From NCBI GenBank assembly GCA_025352125.1, contig JANXTZ010000079.1, positions 1 through 43,018 on the forward strand: a stretch of DNA of 43,018 bases, in the 5' to 3' direction. Within the stretch, counting starts at the first letter, position 1; each line of letters opens with the position of its first letter. The translations under genes and the position numbers were made by a program. Below the pieces are notes generated by a model. The model saw nothing but the letters and a program-made list of their open reading frames with translations, searched no databases and had not been told where the DNA came from. Positions 7,681-17,300 of the stretch are shown in pieces. This stretch comes from Deinococcales bacterium. GTDB taxonomy: Bacteria; Deinococcota; Deinococci; Deinococcales; JAAFIG01.

Positions 7681-10520
7681 GGTTGACCTCCCTCTCGGCG
7701 GCGTTCGCTCGAGAGTCTGCGTTTGAGAATTTCGTAGACTTGTTGCGCCAGCAAATCCATGTCTTGCACGGGCGGATGCGGTTGACCACCCGCCGCGCCC
7801 GCAGGTTGATTGTCAGGGTTTTCGGCAGGTCGGTCTGATTCTGCGAGTTGCACCGCCGAATTCGGCGCATCCGCAACGGGCGCAAAACCTGTGCTGGTGG
7901 TGCTGTCACTCGAGCCAACAGAACCTGGGGCGATCACCGTCACAAAATCCGAAGTGTTGGTGCGCAAATTGGGCATGGCTTCCCAGGGGGCTGGCAGTCC
8001 ATTCCAGATATCGGTATTTGGTGGTGTATTGCTTGGCGCGGTCGGGGTTGTGGCGGTCTGACGCGAAGCTGCCGCCTCGAGCGCAATTCCGGGCACGAAC
8101 ATGCTGGCGGTATTGGTGACTCGAGCCTCGACCGCCCGCGCTTGAGGCTCAAAAGATTCGCTTGTGAAGTCTTGTTGTTCATTCACATTTTGCAGCATTG
8201 GCGGCACAAAATCGGGTTGCATGTTTTGCCCCACATGCGTCAACTCATGTGCCAGCAAACCCAGACCCTCAGGCGACTGCTCAATAAAACCATTGTTGAG
8301 GTAAACGTCTCCTGCGACCGTCGCACCGTCCGCGTTCAAACTCGAGGTGAATTCGCTGGCTTGTGGATTCACAAAAACCCTGGCGAGGCTGGGGTCAAAA
8401 CCAACGAGCGGCGCGAGGAAAGTGCGGGTGCTTTCGAGGAGTTGAACGGGTTGCGTGCCTTGTTGCACAAATTCGTTGGCGGCTCGAGTTTGGGTTTGAC
8501 TCAGTTGCTGTCCCACTTTTAAATCTGGCAAGGTGTTTTCTTGTGTGCTCAACGTTGCGCTTGGGGTCTGGGAGTAACGCTGGGCGAGACGCTGGGCAAC
8601 ATCTGAGATGGATTGAAATTTTGGTGCTGGAGTTCTCTCAGTTTCATCTATTTCAACACGCTGGGAAAACGCGTTGGTATTTGGATCAAAACGGGTTTGT
8701 TCGGTTCCACCAAAACGCTGTTGCAACGATTTCATGCGCTCACCAAGATTTTGCTTGGGTTGAACCACAGTCTCTGGAGTTTGCGAAACTCGAGTGTCAG
8801 GCGCTTTTGGTTTCGCAGCTTCCTCTCGAGGTTCGTTTGGTTTTTCAGATCCTTCAGGGCGGAAATTGCGTGACGGTTTGGCGCGAATAATTTCGACCAC
8901 GCCACTTTGCGGGTCGCCAGGAATTGAGCGTTGCCAATCGGTTTGCTCAGTTACCAGGGGTTGAGCTGAAACTGAATCGCTTTGAGCGTTGGTTCGGGCG
9001 TCCGAAGCCATCAATGTTTCTGGTAAATCCAGTTCTTGCCGTACTTCACGTACCCAAAATTCTTGTGGTGTTGTTTCTCGAGGTGCAAAATCTTGCTGTG
9101 CTGCTTGAATTTCAGATTCTTGTGGCACTTCTCGATTTACGGGTTCTTGTGATGTTTTTTGAGTTTCAAATGCTTGTGGCGCTTCCCGGGTCACAGATTC
9201 TGGCAATGCTTGAACGATTTCTGGAGTTCTGGATTGCGCAAATTCAGAAGTCATTTCTCGAGGTGCAACATCTGCTTTTTGAATGTCCGAAACCCGAGTC
9301 TCCTCTACAACACCTTCTCGCACAGTTTCTCGAGTCTCAATGTTGGGTGTTGATTGCGGCACTGCCTGATCTGTGGCTGGTTCAAATCTTGAGGTTTGGA
9401 CTTCGGCAGGTGCGACAATTACAGCACCGACTGAAGGTGTTTCAATTGCATCTCGAGCAACCACTGCTGGTCCGAGCGTAGATTCAATTTGATGTTCCAA
9501 GCTTGTATTCTCAATTGACTCGGGCGCGGCACTTGCTTGGTTTCCAGTCTCTCGCAAAACGGATGGCTCGAGTTGAAGCTGTGATTCTGACACGGTTTTT
9601 TGCGTCTCATTGGGTGTTCTGCTGATGCTCGAGCTTGGCGGTTGTGCTGCTTGAGCGGCGCGTTGCCGCAAAATTTCGCTGGCTCGAGCTGGGGTTAAAG
9701 GTTTATTCTGATTAGGTTGTGGATTCTGAATTTTTTCTGGTTCATCACGATTTTGAGATTGTTTAATTGCTGAATTATTTGCATTTTGAATGGTTTGTGT
9801 TCCAAAAGGCTTGGACGATTCGGCGATGACTTCACTCTGTTCCAAAACTCGAGTCTGTTCAGGGTCAAAAACTTGTGGACTTGCCACTTCATCCGCCTGC
9901 TCTCGAGGCGTCACACCAATATCAGCCACGATCTTTTGGGTACCAGCTCGAGGTGAAACGTCAGGGGGTGTCGTTTCACCCGAGCGCACAGGTGGCGCGA
10001 CAACAGGGCGTGAGTCTGTTGTCGCAGATGACTCAAGGTGTTCAAGGATTTCTCGGACACGCGCAGGCTCGAGTTTGGTTGGGGCTTGAAATGTTGGTTC
10101 AAGCTGTTCTGAATCCTCGAGTTCGGACAATGCCTCAACAGTTGATTCTTGAGACTCCAAGCCCGAGTCTGCTTGAATCTCAAAGTTGGGAAGTTCTGAG
10201 GCGACAAAACTCGAATCTGTCGCTGTCGTTTCGAGCGCTGGTTGGGTCACTTCAACGGAACGCTCGGTTGGCGCCTGTGAAGCCAGATCAGGAATTTTGA
10301 CGGCTCGAGGGTTGCGTGGTTTTACTTTGGTATTCATAGGAACTTGCAAGGCTCGAGTGCGGTTTGGTTCGGTCTTTTTGGGGGTCAGACCAAGCGCCCT
10401 CAAACTGGGAACATCGGTCATGCGCCAGGTCAACGCATGGTGCTTGGAGAACACGCTGCGCATAAAATCGCGGCGGGCTTCGAGGCGTTGTCTGATGCGA
10501 TTGACGAGGGCGCTGCTCAT
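7677..10520 (-). CDS. 947-aa low-complexity protein with a DUF4157 (HELTH) domain
   Basis: Three parts can be seen. Residues 1-60 are basic and helical (RIRQRLEARRDFMRSVF). Residues about 60-680 are a long, probably disordered stretch rich in Glu, Gln, Thr, Pro and Ser. Residues about 685-775 form a DUF4157-like domain: FLAPLVGFDPSLARVFVN, YLNNGFIEQSPEG and LLAHELTHVGQ with HELTH at 758-762, a zinc metallopeptidase-type motif. After a proline-rich tail the last 30 residues read MDLLAQQVYEILKRRL, resembling the 50-aa protein encoded two genes upstream. ATG 10520 has AGGA upstream. The gene sits between the second tube gene and the LysM gene, the slot of afp6 in the Afp cluster. It may be a scaffold, a chaperone for loading, or lumen cargo. 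Confidence 0.85.
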   Translation of the reverse strand: MSSALVNRIRQRLEARRDFMRSVFSKHHALTWRMTDVPSLRALGLTPKKTEPNRTRALQVPMNTKVKPRNPRAVKIPDLASQAPTERSVEVTQPALETTATDSSFVASELPNFEIQADSGLESQESTVEALSELEDSEQLEPTFQAPTKLEPARVREILEHLESSATTDSRPVVAPPVRSGETTPPDVSPRAGTQKIVADIGVTPREQADEVASPQVFDPEQTRVLEQSEVIAESSKPFGTQTIQNANNSAIKQSQNRDEPEKIQNPQPNQNKPLTPARASEILRQRAAQAAQPPSSSISRTPNETQKTVSESQLQLEPSVLRETGNQASAAPESIENTSLEHQIESTLGPAVVARDAIETPSVGAVIVAPAEVQTSRFEPATDQAVPQSTPNIETRETVREGVVEETRVSDIQKADVAPREMTSEFAQSRTPEIVQALPESVTREAPQAFETQKTSQEPVNREVPQESEIQAAQQDFAPRETTPQEFWVREVRQELDLPETLMASDARTNAQSDSVSAQPLVTEQTDWQRSIPGDPQSGVVEIIRAKPSRNFRPEGSEKPNEPREEAAKPKAPDTRVSQTPETVVQPKQNLGERMKSLQQRFGGTEQTRFDPNTNAFSQRVEIDETERTPAPKFQSISDVAQRLAQRYSQTPSATLSTQENTLPDLKVGQQLSQTQTRAANEFVQQGTQPVQLLESTRTFLAPLVGFDPSLARVFVNPQASEFTSSLNADGATVAGDVYLNNGFIEQSPEGLGLLAHELTHVGQNMQPDFVPPMLQNVNEQQDFTSESFEPQARAVEARVTNTASMFVPGIALEAAASRQTATTPTAPSNTPPNTDIWNGLPAPWEAMPNLRTNTSDFVTVIAPGSVGSSDSTTSTGFAPVADAPNSAVQLAESDRPAENPDNQPAGAAGGQPHPPVQDMDLLAQQVYEILKRRLSSERRREGGQP

Positions 10521-10538
10521 GGTTTCCTACATTTCCAA

Positions 10539-10961
10539 TTACGAGGCGAGCTGCATTCCACGGTGAACAAATTCAAAGGTTTCGATAGCCGAAGTGTTAC
10601 CACTGGCTTGGAATTGCGCACCCGTCCATTTGATTGGTACGGCTTCAAGAAAATTCCAGCGCTGCACTGGGTTGCCCTCCAAGTCGTACATCACCACCGA
10701 AATGTTTTTGCGTTCAATTTTTCCCTGCGAAACATCCATCACCCATTTCAAAAAATCCTGCGATTTGGTCATGCCTTGCTTTAGGGTAATGTTTCCAATT
10801 TTGGTTCGTCCAATAAATTTATGAACGTATTCGTTGTTGCCACCCTCCATAAAATCTTCGGCGGTCACCTCAACCGACAAACCACTGACTTCGGTAAAGA
10901 CAGCCTCTTTTTTGCTGTCAATCTCGACATAAAATCGGTTGTTGCCGTAAATTTCATCCAT
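10539..10961 (-). CDS. Inner tube protein 2 (T4 gp19 family; Afp5-like)
   Basis: A 140-aa gp19/Hcp-fold tube protein: NRFYVEIDSKKEAVFTEVSG, then GGNNEYVHKFIGRTKIGNI, LKQGMTKSQDFLKWV and ISVVMYDLEGNPVQRWNFLEAVP, ending TFEFVHRGMQL. This is the typical order for tube-initiator proteins that contact the hub. It is a paralogue of the tube protein encoded at 11,588; two different tube proteins are normal in eCIS, one forming the first ring. ATG 10959-10961 is preceded by AAGGTG, within the end of the 50-aa gene. Confidence 0.93.
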   Translation of the reverse strand: MDEIYGNNRFYVEIDSKKEAVFTEVSGLSVEVTAEDFMEGGNNEYVHKFIGRTKIGNITLKQGMTKSQDFLKWVMDVSQGKIERKNISVVMYDLEGNPVQRWNFLEAVPIKWTGAQFQASGNTSAIETFEFVHRGMQLAS

Positions 10962-10965
10962 TCTT

Positions 10966-11118
10966 TCACCTTTGCTTTGAACTTGAGCCTCGAGTGGTCT
11001 GACCTCTGGCTTTTTGCACTCGGATGTCTTCGAGCATCAGTTTGTAAACTTTTTGCGCGAGGGTTTCGACATCCACGGCATTTGGTTTTGGGCTGATGGC
11101 TGGAGCATCTTCGGGCAT
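10966..11118 (-). CDS. 50-aa eCIS-associated small protein
   Basis: A short gene between the CPNC protein and tube protein 2. The product begins MPEDAPAISPKPNAVDVETL, continues with AQKVYKLMLEDIRVQKARGQ and ends in a basic tail TTRGSSSKQR. It is one predicted amphipathic helix after a short proline-rich start. ATG 11116-11118 has AGGA about 6 bases upstream. Small helical proteins are common beside tube genes in eCIS loci, but I cannot name a family. The helix pattern LAQxVYxxL recurs at the C-terminus of the 947-aa protein, so both may dock on the same partner. Confidence 0.75.
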   Translation of the reverse strand: MPEDAPAISPKPNAVDVETLAQKVYKLMLEDIRVQKARGQTTRGSSSKQR

Positions 11119-11120
11119 GG

Positions 11121-11489
11121 TTATTCCTGTTCAGCTTGAGCGCTCGAGAGGTCGAGGGCGAATCGGGTCGCGCAGTTGGGACATTGGGTCTCGATGATGT
11201 TTCCCGAGTCGTTCACGCGCAGGTACATGTCTTGCAGGTAGGAATAATCGCTGGCGAATAAATCTTCTATGATCTCGGCTGATACCGCTGACAGTGTTCC
11301 GAGTTTGGTCACGACCCTGGCGAGCATCAGCAAACCCAAGTACAATTCGTTGGTCTTGACCCTGGGGTCGTTCAGTGGTTCAATTTCGTCCCTGGCGGTG
11401 GCAAGCCGCATGATACCCTGGCGGTGCAAATTTCCTTCAGGATCGACATAACCCCTGGGCAGCAAGAACTCGAATTCGGTTTGCAACAT
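11121..11489 (-). CDS. Tail-assembly-like protein with CPNC knuckle
   Basis: A 122-aa protein: EFEFLLPRGYVDPEGNLHRQ, then GIMRLATARDEIEPLNDPRV, helices with LYLGLLMLARVVTKLG and IIEDLFASDYSYLQDMYLRV, and near the end CPNC (one Cys pair, half of a zinc knuckle). Proteins of this pattern occur between the two tube genes in many eCIS loci and resemble phage tail assembly chaperones; that role is inferred. ATG 11489 has AAGG about 6 bases upstream. The next gene starts 3 bases after the stop. Confidence 0.8.
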   Translation of the reverse strand: MLQTEFEFLLPRGYVDPEGNLHRQGIMRLATARDEIEPLNDPRVKTNELYLGLLMLARVVTKLGTLSAVSAEIIEDLFASDYSYLQDMYLRVNDSGNIIETQCPNCATRFALDLSSAQAEQE

Positions 11490-11524
11490 GAAATACCTTG
11501 TCGGTCAGTGATTTTCGAGAATTC

Positions 11525-11574
11525 GCCCCACAAAAACCTGTTTCTCTCTCGAGGAAAGTCGGTTCTTGCGGGGC
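11525..11574 (-). terminator. Long-stem hairpin after the tube gene
   Basis: Arms 11525-11538 and 11561-11574 pair over 14 positions in the minus-strand transcript, 12 Watson-Crick and 2 G-U. The 22-base loop contains a CTCGAG site. It lies between the highly expressed-type tube gene (11,588) and the CPNC gene. No U-run follows, so partial termination or mRNA processing, giving more tube than baseplate protein, is the likely effect. Confidence 0.5.
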
Positions 11575-11587
11575 TTCTCGAGGTTGC

Positions 11588-12034
11588 TTACTTGGTGCGG
11601 GTCATGCCGGTGTGCTGAATCGTCAGGCTTTCGACCGAGATTTCATTGGATTTGGCATCGAGTTGCGGGAAGCCGAGTTTGGATGGCCAGGCTTCTTTGA
11701 TTTCCCAACGGGCGACCTCGTTGTGCTCCTGGTCGTAAGCCACCAAAGAACCCGTCACTCGAGCCTCTTTGATTTTGCCCTCCTCGACTTTTTTAAACCA
11801 GTCCCAGAGTGCCATGCTGTCGGTCAGACCACGTTTTAACTCGAGCGCCGTGTGCTTAAAATTGCCTGGAATGGCGCGTTGAATCACGAAACCTTTTTCG
11901 CCAACCTCTTTGGTCATGATGGTTTCGACCTCGCCTCCACCACCCGAGACGCTCTGAAACCAACCCTCTCGTCCTCCACCAAAATCAACACCAAACATTG
12001 CTGCATTGATTGGATCTTTTGCGGTATCCGCCAT
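11588..12034 (-). CDS. Main inner tube protein (T4 gp19 family; Afp1/Pvc1-like)
   Basis: A 148-aa tube protein with gp19/Hcp fold: FGVDFGGGREGWFQSVSGGG, then EVETIMTKEVGEKGFVIQRA, PGNFKHTALELKRGL, SMALWDWFKKVEEG and VARWEIKEAWPSKLG, ending SVESLTIQHTGMTR. It polymerises into the inner tube that carries cargo and is driven through the sheath. ATG 12034 has a strong AAAGGAG seven bases upstream, consistent with high expression, and a hairpin follows its stop. It lies 58 bases after the sheath gene. Confidence 0.95.
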   Translation of the reverse strand: MADTAKDPINAAMFGVDFGGGREGWFQSVSGGGGEVETIMTKEVGEKGFVIQRAIPGNFKHTALELKRGLTDSMALWDWFKKVEEGKIKEARVTGSLVAYDQEHNEVARWEIKEAWPSKLGFPQLDAKSNEISVESLTIQHTGMTRTK

Positions 12035-12092
12035 AAACTGCTCCTTTCAAAAATTGCGATTGAATCGCTGCTCGAGAATTGATTGTTGCCGA

Positions 12093-13661
12093 TTAAACGT
12101 TGGTGCTTTCAGAATATTGTTGGAAGCGGTAGATCACAAACTCGGCTGGCTTGACTGGCGCGATGCCAATTTCGACCACCAGTTGACCGCGATCACGAAC
12201 GTCTTGCGGGTTGAGTTCGGCGTCGCATTTGACGAAAAACGCCTGGGCGGTGGTCGTGCCGAACAACGCACCGTCGCGCCAGGTGCCGGTCAGGAAGGCG
12301 CGAATGTCGCGCTTGAGGCGCTCCCAGGTGTTCAGGTCGTTGGGTTCGAACACAACCCATTGCGTGCCGCGTTCAATCGATTTCTCGACGTAATTGAACA
12401 GACGGCGCACGTTGATGTAACGCCATTGCGGGTCGCTCGAGAGGGTACGGGCGCCCCAGACGCGCACGCCCATGCCGGTAAAGCTGCGAATGCAGTTGAT
12501 GCCGCTCGGGTTGAGGGTGTCTTGCTCGCCCTTGGTCACCTGAATCACAGGCTCGAGCACACCACGGGCGATTTCGTTGGCTGGGGCTTTCCAGACGCCG
12601 CGCTCGGTATCGGTCCGCGCCCAGACGCCCGCCATGTGACCGCTCGGCGGAATGGCGATGGGGCGTCCGGTCAGTGGATCGTCAACTTTGACCCAGGGGT
12701 AATACAGGGCGGCAGCTTTGGAATCAAAATTCGACTCGCGCTCGCGCCATTTTTTGACATCCTGCGGTAACAAATCTGGCAGTGGGTCGAGAATCGCCAT
12801 GCGTCCGCCGACGCGTTCGCAGTGGTTCATCATGGCAAGCTGCACGGCTTTGACGCCGTCCTTGTCGATCATGCCCTGCTGATACGCCGCCATCAGGTCT
12901 GGGGCGCAGAGCATGGTCACATCTTCGGCAACCTCGAGTCCCTCCAAGCCAGAGCGGTCCGAGACATCACCGACGAAGTGGCTGGATTGCACCATCGGCA
13001 TGGCGGTCATCTGGTTGGCTTTGATGACATAGGTGCCGACTTCTGGAGAGCGTTCGGCAAGGCTGCCTGCCGTTTTTTCCTCAACGATGGTGATGATCTG
13101 GCTGGCGGCGACGGCTTCGGCGAGTGGCTTGGATTTTGCGCCCTTGCCGCCCTTGCCCAGAATCACGTTGTCAAAGGTTTCTTCGCTGCCACCCATCTTG
13201 ATTTTTAAAGTAAATGCACCCTCGTCGCTGTCCTCGGCTGGTGGGCGGGTGACCTCGACCTGAATGTCGCTCGAGGCAGAACCTTTGGCAGAGATGGTGA
13301 TGCTCGGGATGGCTTTTGAGGCACGGCTGGGCAATTGTGCACTGGCAGCCGCCTCGTCTTTTTTACCGCTGGTGGGCACAACCCGCGTGACGTAACAACG
13401 CGTGCCACCGTTGTTGAAATAACCGTAAATCGAGTGTGCCAGATACGAACCGCTCATGTATGGGTTGCGTTTGCCGCCCTCCTCGAGCGTGCCGAACGTA
13501 TCGACGTACTGCGACCAGCTTGTGATCAGCATGGGTTTGTTGGCGGGACCGCCAGGCGCAAAACCAACGAATGCCGCCATTGCCGTGCCAACGCCCTCGA
13601 TGGGGCGCGGACCTGCATTGACCTCTTCAACATAAATTCCTGGGGATAAATACTCGGGCAT
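12093..13661 (-). CDS. Contractile sheath protein (Afp2-4-like)
   Basis: A 522-aa tail sheath protein. The N-terminus is diagnostic: LSPGIYVEEVNAGPRPIEGV, TAMAAFVGFAPGGP and YFNNGGTRCYVTRV. The C-terminal core has WRYINVRRLFNYVEKSIERG, WVVFEPNDLNTWERLKRDIR, FLTGTWRDGALFGTTTAQAF and ELNPQDVRDRGQLVVEIGIA. One sheath gene is present, whereas Afp and PVC have three. ATG 13661 has AAAGGAG seven bases upstream. It is the first gene of the leftward operon. Confidence 0.97.
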   Translation of the reverse strand: MPEYLSPGIYVEEVNAGPRPIEGVGTAMAAFVGFAPGGPANKPMLITSWSQYVDTFGTLEEGGKRNPYMSGSYLAHSIYGYFNNGGTRCYVTRVVPTSGKKDEAAASAQLPSRASKAIPSITISAKGSASSDIQVEVTRPPAEDSDEGAFTLKIKMGGSEETFDNVILGKGGKGAKSKPLAEAVAASQIITIVEEKTAGSLAERSPEVGTYVIKANQMTAMPMVQSSHFVGDVSDRSGLEGLEVAEDVTMLCAPDLMAAYQQGMIDKDGVKAVQLAMMNHCERVGGRMAILDPLPDLLPQDVKKWRERESNFDSKAAALYYPWVKVDDPLTGRPIAIPPSGHMAGVWARTDTERGVWKAPANEIARGVLEPVIQVTKGEQDTLNPSGINCIRSFTGMGVRVWGARTLSSDPQWRYINVRRLFNYVEKSIERGTQWVVFEPNDLNTWERLKRDIRAFLTGTWRDGALFGTTTAQAFFVKCDAELNPQDVRDRGQLVVEIGIAPVKPAEFVIYRFQQYSESTNV

Positions 13662-14304
13662 ACGACTCCTTTCTCTCTTTCCTGCATGAAATGAAAATAC
13701 ATTTTTGGATACAAAATTCTAACCAATTTTGACTCGGGCTTGCAGCTCTGACCTGAAGGATTTGCGATCCTTCACCCGAAGGATTTGCGCCTCGAGACTT
13801 TGAAAAGTAAAAAATAGAATATTTAAAGCGCCTGTGTTGATTCACGAAACAACGACAACACCAAAGGTTGCCGAACAACCATTTTGAATGCGAAACCATT
13901 TCCCCACAGGCTCGAGTTTACACGAGAACACCAACAACGCCCCGAAATGCCGAACTTATTTCGTTTGGAACGCGCAAATTCTTGATTGTTAAAATTTTAT
14001 TTTTGAAACACGTTATTGATTGACTTTGATGAAACGATGAACAAAAAACCTTAATCCAGACAGCATTTTTGTGGCGTTAAACCAATTTTATACGTCAAAC
14101 GCATAAGATGGAACAAGTTTTTAATACCCGAGTCGATTCACTTCAAACACGCGAATTGAGAAACGCTCAAACGACATTCGGTGCATTTGGATCGCCGAGA
14201 CTGCTAAAGTGAAAACAAAAATCTTGCGCTTGAACCTTTCAATTCAGTCGGTCAGCACGGCAACAAAAGGTGGCAAACATGGGGTTGCAAACAAGGGGTA
14301 GAAA
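13662..14304. other. Divergent intergenic region of the eCIS locus
   Basis: A 643-base AT-rich spacer between the sheath gene (leftward) and the kinase gene (rightward), so it should contain both promoters and the main control sites. I see a hairpin plus direct repeat at 13755-13789. On the minus strand a -10-like TAGAAT lies about 60 bases upstream of the sheath start, without a good -35. On the plus strand TTGAAC at about 14230 has no clear -10 partner. There is no open frame of interest and few CTCGAG sites. Confidence 0.5.
13755..13789. repeat. Hairpin and direct repeat in the sheath leader
   Basis: GAAGGATTTGCG occurs at 13755-13766 and again at 13778-13789. The first copy is also half of a perfect hairpin, GAAGGAT (13755-13761) with ATCCTTC (13767-13773) and a 5-base loop. 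It lies about 95-125 bases upstream of the sheath start codon, where a repressor or an RNA element could act. Confidence 0.5.
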
Positions 14305-17300
14305 ATGAACGATTTGGTGGGCAAAACATTAGGTCATTACCGACTCGAGGGTGAACTTCGCACCGGCAGCACTGGACAAATGTTCAGAGGCGTCGATACC
14401 CTGAACTCGCGTCCGGTGGCGATTAAGGTCTTGCAGTCCAACGGTTTGGTCGGCAATTTAAGACAAGAATTTGTCGGCAAAATTCGTCAACTTGGGGCGT
14501 TAAAACACCCGCACATTGTCGAAGTTTTTGAGGTTGGCGAAGAAAACGACAATGTTTTCTTGGTCATGGAATTTATTTCCGGCGGGTCACTCTCCACACT
14601 ACTGCAACGCAACACCCGCGCCAACACCCTGCTCGAGTTGCCTGTTGCGTTGGGCTTGATGTACCAAGCCGCCGATGCGCTCTCTTATGCCCACAAAAAT
14701 GGTGTGATTCACGGCGATATCAACCCAGAGAACATGCTGGTCAACTCGCAATCGGGCACAGGCTCGAGGGCTTACCATTTAAAGGTTGGCGATTTTGGGC
14801 TGTCCAAATTGAGCGCCGACCGCGCCATGTCGTTTGACGATCTGGTGATCGGCTCGCCAGCCTACATGTCGCCCGAGCAATGCCAGGGTTTGGCATTGAC
14901 CGCCGCCTCGGACTTGTACTCGCTGGGCATCGTGATTTACGAAACCCTGACCACCGTACTGCCGTTTGAAGTCAAGAACCTGGGCGAAGCCGCGATCAAG
15001 CACCTGTACTCTGCGCCGCGCTCCCCCAGGGAAATTCGCCCCGAGATTCCAGAGGAACTCGAGGGACTGATCATGCGCTTGCTCGCCAAAAACCCGAATG
15101 ACCGTTATGCCAGCACCGACGAGGTGCGCGACGCCTTGCAAGGCATTCTCGAGCGCATCGAACCCCAAGGTCCAACGCCGACGCTGGTCTTGCCCAATGT
15201 CGGCAGCGAACCCAAACCGCCAGTGATTGCAGCGCTACCGGACACTTCCGAATCCACGCGCATCACCCTGGCAGATCAATCGGGACGAATCATAAAAGTT
15301 CTGACCGTACCAAGTGAAGGTTTACGCTTTGGGCGCACCGATCAAAACGACGTGCAACTCGATTCGGAAATGGTCTCGAGGTATCATTTGCGCATTGACA
15401 CCCAGGCGCAACGCATTGTCGTGACCGACCTTGGCTCGAGCAACGGCACGATGATGGACGCTCAAAAACTTGACGTTCAAAAACCAACCGCCTGGGCATA
15501 CCGCAGCATCTTGCACGTCGGACCGTTCTGGTTACGCCTCGATGCGCCCACTGCCGCCAGTGCCAAAAACGTGATTGGACTGGTCCTGAACGAGGACAAA
15601 CTGACCATCGTTCCAGGGCAGGTCGGGGTCTTGCGCGTGACGGTCGGCAACATGGGACGCATCGTCGATCACTTTACGTTTTCTGCCGACGGCATCCCCG
15701 CCAGTTGGCTGCATGGTCCCGAGAACCCAGTGCAGCTCAACCCTGGCTCGCAAGCCCCAGTCGCACTTTCGATTGTTGTGCCGCGCTCGAGCGAAGCGGT
15801 GAGCGGCACCCGAAGCGTCACGATTCGCGCCCACTCGAGGGAATTTCCCGAAGCCCTGGCAACCTCGAAGGTGGCATTGACCGTACTGCCATTTGCCATG
15901 AGCAGCCTGAGTTTGAAACCCAACAAACGCACCGTCAGGCGCAGCACCCAGTTTGTGGCAACCCTGAAAAACCAGGGCAACACCGCCCTGGATTATTACC
16001 TGCAAACCGAAGAGGAAGAACCCCGCCTCAAGTTTCATTTCGAAGAACCCGTGGTCGCGCTCGAGCCAGGTCAGAGCCGCGATGTGATCCTGAAAACCAC
16101 TGCACCCTTGAGGATTTTGGGTGCAGCCCAACAACGACCTTTCACCCTTTCGGCTCGAGCCACGGGCAGTCAAAAGAACCTGACCGAGGGCACACAGGTT
16201 GAAAACAAAACAGGCTTAAACGCCAAAGAAATGCTGGTGAACGCCAAAGACGAAGCCGCCAAACGCGCTGGGGCAACCGTCGGCAACATTGCCGAACAAG
16301 CCATGAACGCCGTTGAAGACGCCGTGGTTTCCGGTAAAGGCATCGACCTTGGGCGAATCGCCAAAAACGCCGCCACCAGGGTTGGCAACGATGCCGCCGG
16401 AATGCAGCGCCAAGCCGCACAAAAGGCGTTCAAAGACGCGCAAGGCGGCGCTGCCAAAGCTGGCTTGGGCATCCTGACCGGTGGCATCGGCAGAGCCTCG
16501 AGCAACGCCGTTCCATTCCCAGAAGACCAAGCCATACAGGGCGCAGACCCAATGCCAGTCAAAGCCCAACTGACCCACCTGGCACTGATGCCGATGTGGT
16601 TGCCGATGGCAATTTTGGCGCTGCTGGCATTCCTGATCTTCTGGTTGACCCGCCCGCCAACCATCACCACCTTTACCGCCAGCACTGTCTCGCCATTTCT
16701 CGAGCAACCCGTCAATTTCAATTTTGAATCCAGCAGCAACAACCTCGAGCTTCTTCGCAGTGACCAGTTGGAGACCATCAAAATCCCTGCTGGCAGCAAA
16801 ACCTTCACGCTCGAGAAAGGTTTCAAAAGCCTGGAACCCGTCAAGCTGACCCTGATCGCCAAAGGGAATTTTGGCAGCCATGTCGAAAAAGAATTGCAAC
16901 TGACGCCCAAAGCCTTAAAACCCGAAGTGCTCGAGTTTACCGTCAGCCCACCAAAACTGATCAAAGGCACGCCCGTCACGATTCGCTGGAAAGTCAAGAA
17001 TGCCGAGAAAGTCACCATCGAACCGTTCGGAACGCAAGCGCTCGAGGGACGGATTACCGATAAACCAGTCGAAAATCGCACCTACACGTTGATCGCCATC
17101 AACAAAAACGAACGCGTCAGTATTCCCATTTCGCTCGGTGTAAATTATCAAAAACCAAAAATTACGGGGTTTAGCATCACACCAACCAAAGTCATCAAAG
17201 GGCAAGACCTGAAAATTACGGTCTACATCAAAGCCCCAAATTCGGTGGTCACCAATCTGGACCCATATGGCAAAGTCCACGAACAAGACATTGTCGAAAT

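Noticed and set aside
12006..12770. 254-aa rightward open frame opposite the sheath gene
   Set aside because: Antisense to the conserved sheath C-terminus and without a family pattern.
16170..17081. 303-aa leftward open frame opposite the kinase gene
   Set aside because: Hydrophobic-looking Ser/Leu-rich product arises from the complement of Lys/Pro/Thr-rich coding sequence.
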